From Phenylobacterium kunshanense (GTDB taxonomy: Bacteria; Pseudomonadota; Alphaproteobacteria; Caulobacterales; Caulobacteraceae), in the NCBI RefSeq assembly GCF_003254525.1, contig NZ_QFYS01000002.1, forward strand, positions 186,001-250,000: DNA of 64,000 bases. Direction: 5' to 3'. The notes beneath the pieces were generated by a model, which did no database searches, was not told the origin of the DNA, and saw nothing but the letters and a program-made list of their open reading frames with translations. Below, one piece after another: positions 39,725 to 50,559 of the stretch (position 1 is its first letter; the number at the start of each line of letters is the position of its first letter). Both the position numbers and the translations under genes were made by a program.

Positions 39725-41578
39725 ATGAGCAACACCTGGGACGTCATCGTCATCGGCGGCGGACACGCCGGCTGCGAGGCCGCCGCGGCGGCGGCGCGGT
39801 TCGGCGCGCGCACCCTGCTGCTCACGCACAAGCTCGAGACCATCGGCGAGATGAGCTGCAACCCGGCCATCGGCGGCCTGGGCAAGGGCCACCTCGTCCG
39901 CGAGATCGACGCGCTGGACGGGGTGATGGGCCGGCTGGCCGACCAGGCCGGCATCCAGTTCCGGATGCTGAACCGATCCAGGGGCGCGGCCGTGCGCGGC
40001 CCGCGCAGCCAGATCGACCGAAAGCTCTACCGCGAGGCCATGCAGGCCGAACTGGCCGCGACACCGAACCTGACGATCCGGGCCGAGGCGGTGGAAGACC
40101 TTATAGTCCGCGACGGGCGCGTCGCTGGCGTCGTCGGCGCGAGCGGGACCGAGTACCCCGCCGGCCGGGTCGTGCTGACCACGGGCACCTTCCTGAAAGG
40201 GATCATCCATCTGGGCGACCAGAGGATCCCGGCGGGTCGGGTAGGGGACGCCCCAGCCATCGGACTGTCTGACCGGCTCTACAGCCTGGGGCTCGCCATG
40301 GGCCGACTGAAGACCGGCACCCCGGCGCGTCTCGACGGTTCCACGATCGCCTGGGACCGGCTGGAGATGCAGGACGCCGACGCCGAGCCCATCCCGTTCT
40401 CGTTCCTCACCGACCGGATCACGGTCCCGCAGATCCAGTGCGGCATCACCTACACCACGGTGGAGACGCACCGGATCATCGCCGAGCGGCTGAGCGAAAG
40501 CGCCGTCTACGGCGGGCGGATTTCCGGCCGCGGCCCCCGCTATTGCCCCTCGATCGAGGACAAGGTCGTCCGCTTCCGGGACAAGACCAGCCACCAGATC
40601 TTCCTGGAGCCGGAGGGATTGGACGACGACACGGTCTATCCGAACGGCATATCCACTTCGGTCTCGGCCGAGACGCAGGACCTGTTTCTCCGAACCATCC
40701 CCGGGCTCGAGAACGTGCGCGTGAAGCGCCACGGCTACGCGATCGAATACGACTACGTCGATCCGCGGGAGCTGTACCCGAGCCTGGAAGCCAAACGGCT
40801 GCCCGGCCTCTATCTCGCCGGCCAGATCAACGGCACCACCGGCTATGAGGAGGCGGGGGCCCAGGGCCTCGTGGCCGGCCTTAACGCCGCGCGCTCCGCG
40901 TCGGGCGCGGACCCGGCCCAGTTCGCGCGGGATGAGGCCTACATCGGCGTGCTGATCGACGACCTCGTGACCCGTGGCGTCACCGAGCCCTATCGCATGT
41001 TCACCAGCCGGGCGGAGTTCCGCCTCACCCTGCGCGCCGACAATGCCGACCAGCGGCTGACCGGCAGGGGTATCGACCTGGGCGTCGTGGGGTCCGAGCG
41101 GGCAGGGGCGTTCCACGTGAAACGCCAGGCGCTGGACGATGCCCGCCGGCTCTCGGCCGAGCTCGCCCTGACCCCCGCCGAGGCCCAGAGGCATGGCTTG
41201 CCCGTGAAGGCCGACGGTCAACGTCGCAGCCTGGTTCAGCTCCTGGCCTATCCGACCATCGCCTTCGAGGATCTGGCCCGCATATGGCCGCAGGTCGGCG
41301 ACTGGAGTCCGGCTGTGCGCGAGCAGGTGGAGATCGACGCGGCCTATTCCGGCTATCTCGACCGGCAGGCGGCTGACGCGGAGGCTTTCCGCCGGGACGA
41401 AGACCTGCGCTTGCCGGCCGAGCTGGATTACAGCGCGATCGGCGGGCTTTCGAACGAAGTGCGCGAGAAGCTCGCCGCCGTCCGGCCGCTGACGCTGGGC
41501 CAGGCGGCCCGTATCGAGGGCGTCACGCCCGGCGCGCTCACCGCCCTGCTGGCCCATGTCCGTCGCCGCGCGGCCTGA
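39725..41578 (+). CDS. mnmG: tRNA uridine-34 carboxymethylaminomethyl synthesis enzyme MnmG (GidA)
   Basis: A 617-residue FAD protein, partner of MnmE. The FAD motif is [19 protein letters not shown] (core [10 protein letters not shown]), followed by [23 protein letters not shown] containing the conserved [26 protein letters not shown] is also conserved and carries the second FAD-contact region. The length fits the family. ATG 39725 is preferred over 39713. The last 23 bp overlap rsmG. A parS-like sequence lies within at 41109. Confidence 0.95.
   Translation: MSNTWDVIVIGGGHAGCEAAAAAARFGARTLLLTHKLETIGEMSCNPAIGGLGKGHLVREIDALDGVMGRLADQAGIQFRMLNRSRGAAVRGPRSQIDRKLYREAMQAELAATPNLTIRAEAVEDLIVRDGRVAGVVGASGTEYPAGRVVLTTGTFLKGIIHLGDQRIPAGRVGDAPAIGLSDRLYSLGLAMGRLKTGTPARLDGSTIAWDRLEMQDADAEPIPFSFLTDRITVPQIQCGITYTTVETHRIIAERLSESAVYGGRISGRGPRYCPSIEDKVVRFRDKTSHQIFLEPEGLDDDTVYPNGISTSVSAETQDLFLRTIPGLENVRVKRHGYAIEYDYVDPRELYPSLEAKRLPGLYLAGQINGTTGYEEAGAQGLVAGLNAARSASGADPAQFARDEAYIGVLIDDLVTRGVTEPYRMFTSRAEFRLTLRADNADQRLTGRGIDLGVVGSERAGAFHVKRQALDDARRLSAELALTPAEAQRHGLPVKADGQRRSLVQLLAYPTIAFEDLARIWPQVGDWSPAVREQVEIDAAYSGYLDRQAADAEAFRRDEDLRLPAELDYSAIGGLSNEVREKLAAVRPLTLGQAARIEGVTPGALTALLAHVRRRAA
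41109..41124. other. parS-like site 3 inside mnmG (13/16 match)
   Basis: CGTTCCACGTGAAACG matches the parS consensus at 13 of 16 positions, and all six bases of the CACGTG core are kept. It encodes part of AFHVKRQ in MnmG. ParB binding is possible but weaker than at sites 1 and 2. Confidence 0.5.
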
Positions 41579-42192
41579 CGTGAAGGTCACCGACGCCGCC
41601 TCCTTCGCCGCCGTCAGTGGCGCGACGCCCGAGCAGATTGGGGATCTCACCCGCTTCCTGGAGATGCTGGCGGCGGGCAACGCGGTGATGAACCTCGTCG
41701 GCCCGGCGACGATCCCCGACTTCTGGAACCGTCACGCGTGGGACTCGGCCCAGCTCCTGACATTGGCCCCCGAAGCAAAGACCTGGGCCGACCTGGGCGC
41801 CGGCGCCGGCTTCCCGGGCCTGGTGCTGGCGATCCTCGGCAAGGGGCGGGAAGGCTTCCACGTCCATCTCGTGGAGAGCATGGCCAAGCGGTGCCGGTTC
41901 CTTTCCGAGGTGGTCCGAGAGCTCCATCTTCCGGCCACGGTCCACAACGACAGGGCGGAAAACCTCCAGCTGCCTGTGGACATCGTCACCGCGCGGGCTT
42001 GTGCGCCGCTTCACAGACTGTTGGGGTATGCCCAGCCATACTTCCGCCTGGGCGCGACCGGACTCTTTCTGAAGGGTCAAGATGTTGCGGCAGACATAGA
42101 AGAAGCTACAAGATTTTGGGACTTCGAGGCGGAGACCATTCCGTCGTCGAGCGACGAGCGGGGGCGGATCGTGCGAGTGAGGAGGCTGGGAC

Positions 42193-42209
<17 letters not shown>
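41556..42209 (+). CDS. rsmG: 16S rRNA (guanine527-N7)-methyltransferase RsmG (GidB)
   Basis: A 217-residue SAM-dependent methyltransferase for m7G527 of 16S rRNA. Conserved elements are [22 protein letters not shown] (core FWNRHAWDS), the SAM loop [16 protein letters not shown] and [19 protein letters not shown] with TARACAPL. It overlaps mnmG by 23 bp and parA by 17 bp. An alternative GTG at 41580 would remove the mnmG overlap. Confidence 0.95.
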
Positions 42210-43017
<808 letters not shown>

Positions 43018-43019
43018 AG

Positions 43020-43892
43020 ATGGCGGAGAACCGCAGGGGACTGGGCCGCGGCCTGTCGGCGCTGCTCGGAGAGGCCGAGGAGATCAGCCACGCTGTCGAT
43101 CCCGCCGAGGGTGTGCGCGACATCCCGATCGAGCTGATCCACCGCAACCCGGACCAGCCGCGTCGGCATTTCGACGCCGAGGAGATCGCCGACCTGGAGC
43201 GGTCGATCCGCGACAAGGGCATCCTGCAGCCGATCCTCGTGCGGCCGTCGCCGACGACGCCGGGCGAGTTCGAGATCGTTGCCGGCGAGCGGCGCTGGCG
43301 CGCCGCCCAGCAGGCGGGGATGACGGCGATCCCGGCCTTGGTGCGGGCGCTGAACGACGACCGGGCCTACGAGATCGCCATCGTCGAGAACGTGCAGCGG
43401 ACCGACCTCAATCCGCTGGAAGAGGCTCAGGCCTACGCGGTCCTCGTGAACCGCTTCGGCCACACCCAGGACCAGATCGCGCAGGCCATCGGCAAGAGCC
43501 GCAGCCATGTGGCCAACACCCTGCGCCTGGCCCAGCTGCCAGAGGGTGTGCAGGCCCACGTCCTCGCCGGCCGACTGACCGCGGGTCACGCCCGGGCGCT
43601 GCTCACCGCGGACAACGCCGAAGCGCTGGCCGACCAGGTGGCGCGCGAGGGACTGTCGGTGCGCGAGACCGAGGCCCTGGCCCGTGGAGAAAAGGCGCCG
43701 GCCCCGAAGAAGACGTCCGGCCCCCGGGCCAAGGCCAAGGACGCCGACACCGAGGCGCTCGAAGCCGACCTCGAGGACGCCCTGGGCCTTTCGGTCGATA
43801 TCGCCGACCGCGGCGGCGTGGGCGAGCTGCGGATCAAGTACGCTACCCTCGAACAGCTCGACGAAATCTGCCGACGGCTGACGCGGCAGTAG
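43020..43892 (+). CDS. parB: Chromosome partitioning protein ParB
   Basis: A 290-residue parS-binding CTPase clamp. The N-terminus RRGLGRGLSALLGE is the ParA-contact motif. The CTP-binding region has IHRNPDQPRRHFD, GERRWRAAQ and ENVQRTDLNPLEEAQAY; the helix-turn-helix is QIAQAIGKSRSHVANTLRL. The C-terminal dimer domain follows a Lys/Pro-rich linker. The parS sites at 36246 and 39679 are its expected targets. Confidence 0.95.
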   Translation: MAENRRGLGRGLSALLGEAEEISHAVDPAEGVRDIPIELIHRNPDQPRRHFDAEEIADLERSIRDKGILQPILVRPSPTTPGEFEIVAGERRWRAAQQAGMTAIPALVRALNDDRAYEIAIVENVQRTDLNPLEEAQAYAVLVNRFGHTQDQIAQAIGKSRSHVANTLRLAQLPEGVQAHVLAGRLTAGHARALLTADNAEALADQVAREGLSVRETEALARGEKAPAPKKTSGPRAKAKDADTEALEADLEDALGLSVDIADRGGVGELRIKYATLEQLDEICRRLTRQ

Positions 43893-43895
43893 GGG

Positions 43896-44948
43896 TCAGA
43901 GACCCAGCCGCCGCGCGCGGCCGGCGATGGTCAGGGCCAGGCGTTCGGCGATCAGGCGGTCGGGGCTTCCCGCCGTCTTACAGGCGCGGTCGGCGGCCAG
44001 GACCTCGGGCTGAATCCGGTCCAGCTCGTCCAGGTTCCAGGCGCGGGCCTGGCGCAGGAATTCGCGCTCCTGCTTCCAGAACACGCCGCTGGCCTTGGCG
44101 GCTTCCTGCAGGCCGGCGCCGGCCTTGGCGAGGGTGAGCGTGCGGCGCAGCTTGCCGAGGTACATGCCGATGGCGCGGACGGCCGCCGGGCCGGTCTCGC
44201 CCTCCTGGGCCGCGCGACGCAGGCCGGCCTGGGCCTCGCCGAGGCGCCCGCCAAAGGCGTCGGCGGCGGCGTCGGACAGGGACGCGTCGGGCTCGACGCC
44301 GAGGAACGGCTCAAGGTCGGCCGGCGTCGCCGTCACGCCGCTTCCCGGGCCAAGGTAGAGGGCCAGGCGCTCGATCTCCTGGCGCGCCACGCCGCGCTCG
44401 CGGGGCAGCCGGGCGACGAAGAGGGACAGGGCGTCGGCGTTCAGCGAGACCTGGTCCCGCGCCAGCACCTCACGCACCAGCCGGGCCACGTCGCCGGGCT
44501 CGTCCTCGTAGCAGGGGATGGCGGCGGCGGCCTGGGCCTTCTCGGCGGCCTTGCGCAGGGCCGAGTCCTTCTTCAGGTCCCCGGCTTCGACCAGGAAGAA
44601 GGCGTCGGGATTGAGTTCGCCCTTGGCGTGCCGCTCCAGCGCCTCGGCCGCCAGCTTGTCGACCGCTGGCTTTTCGGCGGTGAGGCGAAGGCGCACCAGC
44701 CGCCGGCCGCCCATCAGCGACTGGGCCGCGAGCTCGCCCTCCAGCCGCCCGCCATCGTCCGAGAGATCCTGTTCGGTGAGCTGGGCGACGTCGAACGGAT
44801 CGTCGGGGTTCGGGACCACCTTGGCCGCCAGGGCGTGACCCCGGTCCCGCACCACCCCCATGTCGCGGCCGAAGATCAGCACGGCGCGGATGGCCGGGTC
44901 GGGCTTGCCGATGAAGCGCTCGATATCCGGCCGCTTGTTGAGGATCAC
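43896..44948 (-). CDS. holA: DNA polymerase III delta subunit
   Basis: A 350-residue clamp-loader subunit that opens the beta clamp. It has a RecA/AAA-like N-terminal region (AVLIFGRDMGVVRDRGHALAAKV), the ARRLVRLRL-like strand (here GRRLVRLRLTAEKP), and a C-terminal helical collar (FWKQEREFLRQARAWNLDELDRI). It is convergent with parB, 3 bp apart, and follows lptE by 6 bp in the leuS-lptE-holA operon. Confidence 0.9.
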   Translation of the reverse strand: MILNKRPDIERFIGKPDPAIRAVLIFGRDMGVVRDRGHALAAKVVPNPDDPFDVAQLTEQDLSDDGGRLEGELAAQSLMGGRRLVRLRLTAEKPAVDKLAAEALERHAKGELNPDAFFLVEAGDLKKDSALRKAAEKAQAAAAIPCYEDEPGDVARLVREVLARDQVSLNADALSLFVARLPRERGVARQEIERLALYLGPGSGVTATPADLEPFLGVEPDASLSDAAADAFGGRLGEAQAGLRRAAQEGETGPAAVRAIGMYLGKLRRTLTLAKAGAGLQEAAKASGVFWKQEREFLRQARAWNLDELDRIQPEVLAADRACKTAGSPDRLIAERLALTIAGRARRLGL

Positions 44949-44954
44949 GTCGGC

Positions 44955-45461
44955 CTACCGGGCGGCCACCTTGGCCCCGTTGGCGAGCCAGGCCGCCAGC
45001 TCCATCTCGATCCGCCGGGCGGCTTCCTCGGCCGCCCGGTCCTGGGCGTCCTGCTGCGCGGCGATCGACGCATAGGGCTGGTCGGCGGAATCATAGGTCA
45101 GCTCGACGCGAACCTGGCCGCGCTTGGCCACCGTGCGGCCGGGAAGCTCCATCAGGGCGTAGGTGGCGGTCAGCACGTACTCGTAGCGCGTGGCCACGTT
45201 GTCGATCCGCACGCCCCGCGGATAGCGCGCTTCGCCCAGGCTGAGGTCCATCGCGTACTTGGGCGCGACGGCGTGGTCCTTGGCGAAGGTGTCGTCGAGG
45301 TGCTGGCGGATGAGGTAGCCTGTCCGGCCGCTGGGCGCATTCACCTGGATCGCCGCGAGGTTTCTCACCACCTCGGGCTGGGCGTACAGCGGCTGGAAGC
45401 CGGCGCAGCCGCCCAGGGCCAGCGTGGCGGCCAGCGCCGCGAGGGTGACGAGCGTCCTCAT
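44955..45461 (-). CDS. lptE: LPS-assembly lipoprotein LptE
   Basis: A 168-residue outer-membrane lipoprotein with a lipobox LGGC (Cys 19) at the end of the signal peptide, then [10 protein letters not shown], typical of alphaproteobacterial LptE. LptE plugs the LptD barrel during LPS insertion. The gene overlaps the leuS stop by 4 bp and lies between leuS and holA, the conserved context for lptE (RlpB). Confidence 0.85.
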   Translation of the reverse strand: MRTLVTLAALAATLALGGCAGFQPLYAQPEVVRNLAAIQVNAPSGRTGYLIRQHLDDTFAKDHAVAPKYAMDLSLGEARYPRGVRIDNVATRYEYVLTATYALMELPGRTVAKRGQVRVELTYDSADQPYASIAAQQDAQDRAAEEAARRIEMELAAWLANGAKVAAR

Positions 45462-48022
45462 GCGGCCACGATATTCACGATCCGGTCCTTGACCACAATG
45501 ATCTTGCGGATTGTGAGGCCTTCCAGCTTCGCTGCGATGTCGGCGTCGGCCAGGACCAGCTTCTCCACATCGGCCGGCTCGGCGCCCGCCGGGGCGGTGA
45601 TCTCGCCGCGGCGCTTGCCGTTGACCTGCACGGGGAGGACCTTGGTCGCGTCCTCGGTGAGGGCGGGGTCGAAGTCGGGCCAGGGTGCCTGGACGACCAT
45701 GCCCTCGCCCCCGATGCGGGCCCAGCATTCCTCGGCCAGGTGGGGAGTGAAAGGGGCCACCAGCCGCGCGAACGCCGACAGAGCCTCCTGCCGGGCCGCC
45801 AGGACGGCGGGCGAGGCGCCCTTGGCCGGATTGGCCTTCAGCAGGTTCAGGAACTCGTACAGGCGCGCAATGCCCGAGTTGAAGCGGAAGGTGTCGATGG
45901 CCTCGGTCACCTGCTTCACCAGCTTGTGGGTGGCGCGCCGCAGCTCGGCGTCGGGCTCAGCGTCGACCTTGCCTTCGGGCTGGCTGTCGAACTCGTCCCA
46001 GACCCGATTGACGAAGCGCCAGGAGCCCTGCACGCCGCCGGTGGTCCACTGGACGTCGCGCTCGGCCGGGCTGTCCGAGAGGACGAACAGGCGCGCGGCG
46101 TCCACGCCGTAGACCTCGAAGATCTCCTCCGGGGCCACGGTGTTCTTCTTGGACTTCGACATCTTCTCGATGTCGCCGATCACCACCGGCTCGCCGCTGC
46201 CGACCAGCGTCGCGCGGCGGCTATTGCCCTCGGCGACGATCTCGATGTCCTTCGGCTCGACCCATTCGCCGTTCTGCCGGCGATAGGTCTCGTGCGTGAC
46301 CATGCCCTGCGTGAACAGGCCGGCGAACGGCTCTCGCACCGACAGCTGGCCCACGTCGGCCAGGGCCTTGGTGATGAAGCGCGCGTACAGCAGGTGCAGC
46401 ACCGCGTGCTCGATGCCGCCGATGTACTGGTCGACGGGCAGCCAGTAGTCGGCGTCTTCCTTGCTGATCGGCTCCGGCACGTGCGGATTGGCGAAACGTG
46501 CGAAGTACCACGAGCTGTCGACGAAGGTGTCCAGCGTGTCGGTCTCGCGGGTCGCCGCGCCGCCGCACTTCGGGCAGGTCACGTGCTTCCAGGTCGGATG
46601 CCGCTCCAGAGCGTTGCCCGACTTGCCGAACTCGATATCGGCGGGGTGGGAGACCGGGAGCTGGTCCTTCGGGACCGGCACGACGCCGCAGGCCGGGCAG
46701 TGGACCACGGGGATAGGGCAGCCCCAGGCGCGCTGGCGCGAGACCCCCCAGTCGCGCAGGCGGAACACCGTCGCGCCGTCGCCGTCGCCCTGGGCCTCGA
46801 TGCGGGCGATCGCCTCGGCCTTGGCCGCTTCGATGTCCAGGCCGTCCAGGAACCGCGAGTTATAGATGGTCCCTGGGCCGGTGTAGGCCTCGGTCCCGAC
46901 CTCGAACGTCGCCGGGTCCTCGCCGGGCGGCAGCACCACCGGCTTAACCGGCAGGCCGTACTTGCGGCAGAAGTCCAGGTCGCGTTGATCGTGGGCCGGG
47001 CAGGCGAAGATCGCCCCAGTGCCGTATTCCATCAGGATGAAGTTCGCGATCCAGACCGGCAGCTCCCAGGTCGGGTCGAACGGGTGCTTCACCTTCAGGC
47101 CGGTGTCATAGCCCTTCTTCTCGGCTGTCTCGATCTCGGCCTCGGTGGCCGCGCCCCTGCGGCATTCCTCGATGAAGGCGGCGGCCTTCGGATCGCGCGC
47201 GGCGACCTGCGCGGCCAGGGGGTGGTCGGCGGCGATGCCGACGAAGCTGGCCCCGAACAGGGTGTCGGGACGGGTCGTGTAGACCTCCAGCCCCCCGGCT
47301 GGCCCGCCGTCGCCGGCGGAGCGGAACCGGAACTTCAGCCCCTTGGAGCGGCCGATCCAGTTCTCCTGCATCACGCGGACCTTCTCGGGCCAGCGGTCCA
47401 GGGTCTTCAGGTCGTCGGTGAGCTGGTCCGCATAGTCGGTGATCCGCATGGACCACTGGTTCAGCTTGCGCTTCTCAACCGGCGCGCCCGAGCGCCAGCC
47501 CTTGCCGTCGACCACCTGCTCGTTGGCCAGGACGGTCTGGTCGACCGGGTCCCAGTTGACGACGCTTTCCTTGCGATAGACCAGGCCGCGCTCGAGCAGG
47601 TCCAGGAACCAGGCCTGCTGCTTTCCGTAGTAGTCGACGTCGCAGGTGGCGAACTCGCGCGACCAGTCGATGCTCAGGCCGAGCTGCTTCAGCTCGTCCC
47701 GCATTCGGGCGATGTTGTCGTAGGTCCACCCCTTGGGATCGACACCGCGCTCCATGGCGGCGTTCTCGGCGGGCAGGCCGAAGGCGTCCCAGCCCATGGG
47801 GTGCAGGACCGAGAAGCCTCGGGCGCGCTTGAACCGGGCGATGACGTCGCCCATCGAGTAGTTGCGCACATGGCCCATGTGCAGGCGTCCCGACGGGTAC
47901 GGGAACATCTCCAGCACGTAGTACTTGGGCTTCGAACGGTCGGCGACAGCCTTGAAGGCGTCGGCGTCGGTCCACGCCTTACGCCACTTGGGCTCGGTTT
48001 CCTTGGGGTTGTAGCGGGCCAT
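45458..48022 (-). CDS. leuS: Leucyl-tRNA synthetase
   Basis: An 854-residue class I aminoacyl-tRNA synthetase of normal length. The HIGH motif appears as HMGH in [16 protein letters not shown], the editing domain contains [16 protein letters not shown] (core TRPDTLFG), and the KMSKS loop is KMSKSKKN. A zinc-finger-like CPACGVV and CPKCGG are present in the insertion. First gene of the leuS-lptE-holA operon. Confidence 0.97.
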   Translation of the reverse strand: MARYNPKETEPKWRKAWTDADAFKAVADRSKPKYYVLEMFPYPSGRLHMGHVRNYSMGDVIARFKRARGFSVLHPMGWDAFGLPAENAAMERGVDPKGWTYDNIARMRDELKQLGLSIDWSREFATCDVDYYGKQQAWFLDLLERGLVYRKESVVNWDPVDQTVLANEQVVDGKGWRSGAPVEKRKLNQWSMRITDYADQLTDDLKTLDRWPEKVRVMQENWIGRSKGLKFRFRSAGDGGPAGGLEVYTTRPDTLFGASFVGIAADHPLAAQVAARDPKAAAFIEECRRGAATEAEIETAEKKGYDTGLKVKHPFDPTWELPVWIANFILMEYGTGAIFACPAHDQRDLDFCRKYGLPVKPVVLPPGEDPATFEVGTEAYTGPGTIYNSRFLDGLDIEAAKAEAIARIEAQGDGDGATVFRLRDWGVSRQRAWGCPIPVVHCPACGVVPVPKDQLPVSHPADIEFGKSGNALERHPTWKHVTCPKCGGAATRETDTLDTFVDSSWYFARFANPHVPEPISKEDADYWLPVDQYIGGIEHAVLHLLYARFITKALADVGQLSVREPFAGLFTQGMVTHETYRRQNGEWVEPKDIEIVAEGNSRRATLVGSGEPVVIGDIEKMSKSKKNTVAPEEIFEVYGVDAARLFVLSDSPAERDVQWTTGGVQGSWRFVNRVWDEFDSQPEGKVDAEPDAELRRATHKLVKQVTEAIDTFRFNSGIARLYEFLNLLKANPAKGASPAVLAARQEALSAFARLVAPFTPHLAEECWARIGGEGMVVQAPWPDFDPALTEDATKVLPVQVNGKRRGEITAPAGAEPADVEKLVLADADIAAKLEGLTIRKIIVVKDRIVNIVAA

Positions 48023-48103
48023 GAGCGGGCCTTTGGACTGGAGTTGGACTTCCGGTCAACGGCCTTGAAACACGGCGCGTCGACGTTCGAACGGACGGCT
48101 GGA

Positions 48104-48574
48104 TCAGCCCTTGATGTTCGAAAGTCGAAGCTGGCGCGCGCGGGTCAGGATCGAGTTTTCGATATCCGTCTCGGTCTGGCCGGCGGCGGGCTGGTCGACC
48201 CAGTTTCCGGCCGCATCGCGAACCTGCTTGAAGACCGCCACGTTCAGGCCGTCGGCGCGCAGGCGCGAGTCCAGGATGTAGACGGTGCACTTGAAGCGCT
48301 CGTCCGGCTTTTCCGGGTTGGTGTACCAGTCGGTGACGATGACGCCGCCGTAGGGGTCCGCCGACTGCAGCGGCATGAACGACAGGGTGTCGAGCGTCGC
48401 GCGCCACAGGTAGCCATTGACGCCGATGGCGGCCGCGTTCTCGCCCGAGGGACGGACGTTCGACTTGCCGCCGAAGGGCCGCGGCACGCTGCCACACGCC
48501 GAAACGGCGAAGGCGCTCAGCGCCACGGCCGCGATCGTCAGGCCACGCATCCGGTTACCGCGCACAAACGGCAT
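48104..48574 (-). CDS. DUF3576 family lipoprotein
   Basis: A 156-residue protein with an N-terminal signal peptide and a lipobox (VSAC). The body has VNGYLWRATLDTLSFMPLQSADPYGGVIVTDWY with the conserved core SFMPLQSADPYGGVI, TVYILDSRLRADGLNVAVF and IENSILTRARQLRLSN. This is the DUF3576 family, often beside leuS in alphaproteobacteria. Function unknown. ATG 48574 is chosen because GGAGAC lies about 8 nt upstream; an internal ATG at 48550 is possible. Confidence 0.8.
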   Translation of the reverse strand: MPFVRGNRMRGLTIAAVALSAFAVSACGSVPRPFGGKSNVRPSGENAAAIGVNGYLWRATLDTLSFMPLQSADPYGGVIVTDWYTNPEKPDERFKCTVYILDSRLRADGLNVAVFKQVRDAAGNWVDQPAAGQTETDIENSILTRARQLRLSNIKG

Positions 48575-48644
48575 ATCTGTCCGTCTCCATAGATTCCCGC
48601 GACGCGAAGCGCCACGGCGCCGCCCCGCGCCGGGTGCCTCTATA

Positions 48645-48656
48645 ACAACGCGTTGT
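48645..48656. promoter_or_regulatory. 12-bp palindrome in the DUF3576/ntrZ divergent region
   Basis: ACAACGCGTTGT is a perfect palindrome in the 268-bp region between the divergent DUF3576 and ntrZ-like genes. TATAAC (48641-48646) overlaps its left edge, and TATAGA on the other strand could be a -10 box. An operator is a reasonable guess. Confidence 0.4.
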
Positions 48657-48842
48657 GAGGCGCCAAACAGGAATCGCGTGGCGCGTGCGCCACATATTTC
48701 AGCGAACTGGGTTACCGCGACCCCGGGACGGGCGAGTCCCGTTGACCCGGAAAATCCGGCGCCCTTAATCGGATCGAAATCGCGAAGCTGTGCATTGAGC
48801 ATGGGTCGCGAGTGGTGACCGTTGGGGCTATATAGGGCTGTG

Positions 48843-49229
48843 ATGTCCATCCGCCGCACGAGCGTCGTGATTGCTGCGACCGCGCTGATCAGCGCGGCGG
48901 CCGCTTCCGCGCATGCGGCCGACAAGGCGCCCCGCCCGGTCGACTTCACCGTCAAGTCCGAGCCGACGATGCTGGTTCCCAACGGGGGCCGCACGATGAA
49001 GTACGACGCCAGCAAGGGCCGCTTCGGCTTCACCCTGAACATCCAGCAGCCGACGGAGCGCCCGACCACGGGCAACGACGTGCAGGCCGGCGCCTACTTC
49101 CGCCTGACCCCCTCGCTGCGCGTGGGCGGTTCGGTGGCCCTGGGCGAACAGGAACTTGCCCCGCGCGCCAACCAGGCCCGCCCGGCCGACACCCCGAAGG
49201 TGCGGCTGGAGTCCACCTTCAAGTTCTAG
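48843..49229 (+). CDS. ntrZ: NtrZ-like periplasmic regulatory protein
   Basis: A 128-residue exported protein with a signal peptide (ending AHA at about residue 25). The mature part PRPVDFTVKSEPTMLVPNGG, KGRFGFTLNIQQP and NDVQAGAYFRLTPSLRVGG resembles NtrZ, the Caulobacter periplasmic protein that controls the NtrY/NtrX two-component system. ntrY and ntrX are not in the window. The stop overlaps that of the convergent ThiE-like gene by 4 bp. The name is from recognition of the conserved pattern. Confidence 0.7.
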   Translation: MSIRRTSVVIAATALISAAAASAHAADKAPRPVDFTVKSEPTMLVPNGGRTMKYDASKGRFGFTLNIQQPTERPTTGNDVQAGAYFRLTPSLRVGGSVALGEQELAPRANQARPADTPKVRLESTFKF

Positions 49230-49816
49230 GGCGTCAGCCCTTCCACCGCCGCCAGACCCACGAGGCCCGCGTCCAGCAGACGGCGGGCCGTTTTGTTGTT
49301 GATCCCTCCCAGCGCATAGGCCGGTTGGCCGGCGGCGCGCACCTGGGCGGCGAGGCGGATGGGTCCCAGCGCGCGGACGCCGCCCGCCGAAGGGCTCCGG
49401 GAGGGCAGGGCGACCGAGATCACCACCGCATCCGCCCGGCTCGCCCGGGCGGCGGGCAGGGCGTGAGCGGCGCTGGTCACGATCCAGCGGGGGTGGGCGC
49501 GTCTCAGCGCCGTCGCGCGATGGGCCAGCCGCTCGGGCAGGTGGACGCCGTCGGCGCCGATCCTTGCTGCGAGCGCCGCATCCTGGCCGATCAGCAGCTT
49601 GAGGCCCCGGGCCCGGGCGATGGCCAGCAGCCGTCGCGCCTGGGCCTCGGCGTCCGGCGCGCCGAAATGCCGGAAGACCACGGCCGCGCCGCGGGGCAGG
49701 CGCCGGGCGATCGCCTCCGGATCGGGCGTCCGCCGCGGATCGGTGAAGAACAGCAGCGCCGGCAGAGGCTTCCGGAGCCGCCGCCGGGCCGGTAGAAGCC
49801 GTGCCGTCCGCTGCAA
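49226..49816 (-). CDS. Thiamine phosphate synthase/TenI-like protein
   Basis: A 196-residue TIM-barrel protein of the ThiE/TenI family. It shows LLFFTDPRRTPDPEAI, GADGVHLPE, SAAHALPAARAS, DAVVISVALPSRSPSAGGVRALGP and YALGGIN. ThiE joins HMP-PP and THZ-P; TenI relatives are not synthases. The conserved phosphate-binding elements are partly degenerate, so either role is possible. The assigned start is TTG at 49816; no better start is evident. No other thiamine genes are nearby. Confidence 0.7.
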   Translation of the reverse strand: MQRTARLLPARRRLRKPLPALLFFTDPRRTPDPEAIARRLPRGAAVVFRHFGAPDAEAQARRLLAIARARGLKLLIGQDAALAARIGADGVHLPERLAHRATALRRAHPRWIVTSAAHALPAARASRADAVVISVALPSRSPSAGGVRALGPIRLAAQVRAAGQPAYALGGINNKTARRLLDAGLVGLAAVEGLTP

Positions 49817-49832
49817 GGTCCAGAACCCGAAA

Positions 49833-50504
49833 ATGAGCGCTCCTCCAGAAGCCTACGCCGACGTGGTGGCCCGGATCGCCCGCGCCGCGCAAGCCGCCGG
49901 CCGCGATCCGGCCGAGATCACCCTCGTCGCCGTCTCGAAGCAGCAGCCATGGGAGGCGATCGAGCCGGTGCTGGACGCCGGCCAGACCGTGTTCGGCGAG
50001 AACAGGGTGCAGGAGGCGATGGCGCGCTGGGGCGAGCGCTCGCGCAATCCGGCGCTGGCCGGGCTGACGCTGCACCTGATCGGTCCGCTGCAGTCCAACA
50101 AGGCCAAGGAGGCGGTGGCCTTCTTCGACGTCATCGAGACCGTCGACCGCGAAAAGCTGGCCCGCGCCCTGGCCGAGGAGATCCGCAAGCAGGGCCGCAC
50201 GCCGCGGCTCTATGTCCAGGTGAACACCGGCGAGGAGCCGCAGAAGGCCGGCGTTGCGCCGGCCGACGCCGACGCCTTCATCGCCCTCTGCCGCGACGAA
50301 CTGGGCCTATCGATCGAGGGCCTCATGTGCATCCCGCCCGCTGACGAGCCCCCGGGGCCGCACTTCGCCCTGCTGCGGGAGACCGCGCGGCGGAACGGCG
50401 TTTGGAAACTCTCCATGGGCATGAGCGGCGACTTCGAGACCGCCATCCGCTTCGGCGCCACCAGCGTGCGCGTCGGCTCGGCCGTATTCGGCGAGAGGGG
50501 CTGA
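49833..50504 (+). CDS. YggS-family pyridoxal phosphate homeostasis protein
   Basis: A 223-residue PLP-binding protein with an alanine-racemase-like barrel. The Schiff-base lysine is in LVAVSKQQPWEAI; GENRVQEAMARW, LIGPLQSNKAKEAV and YVQVNTGEEPQKAGV are family motifs, as is LSMGMSGDFETAIRFGATSVRVGSAVFG with core MGMSGDFETAI. It controls free PLP and amino-acid balance. The ATG at 49833 is used although the frame is open further upstream over the ThiE-like gene. Confidence 0.93.
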   Translation: MSAPPEAYADVVARIARAAQAAGRDPAEITLVAVSKQQPWEAIEPVLDAGQTVFGENRVQEAMARWGERSRNPALAGLTLHLIGPLQSNKAKEAVAFFDVIETVDREKLARALAEEIRKQGRTPRLYVQVNTGEEPQKAGVAPADADAFIALCRDELGLSIEGLMCIPPADEPPGPHFALLRETARRNGVWKLSMGMSGDFETAIRFGATSVRVGSAVFGERG

Positions 50505-50559
50505 AGCGCCCCGCCATGTTGATCTACAGCTGTACGCGATAGCAGCGGAGGAACGGAGC

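Noticed and set aside
43893-43905. GGGTC/GACCC hairpin between parB and holA as a terminator
   Set aside because: The stem is only 5 bp with a 3-nt loop and no T-tract, and it overlaps the holA stop.
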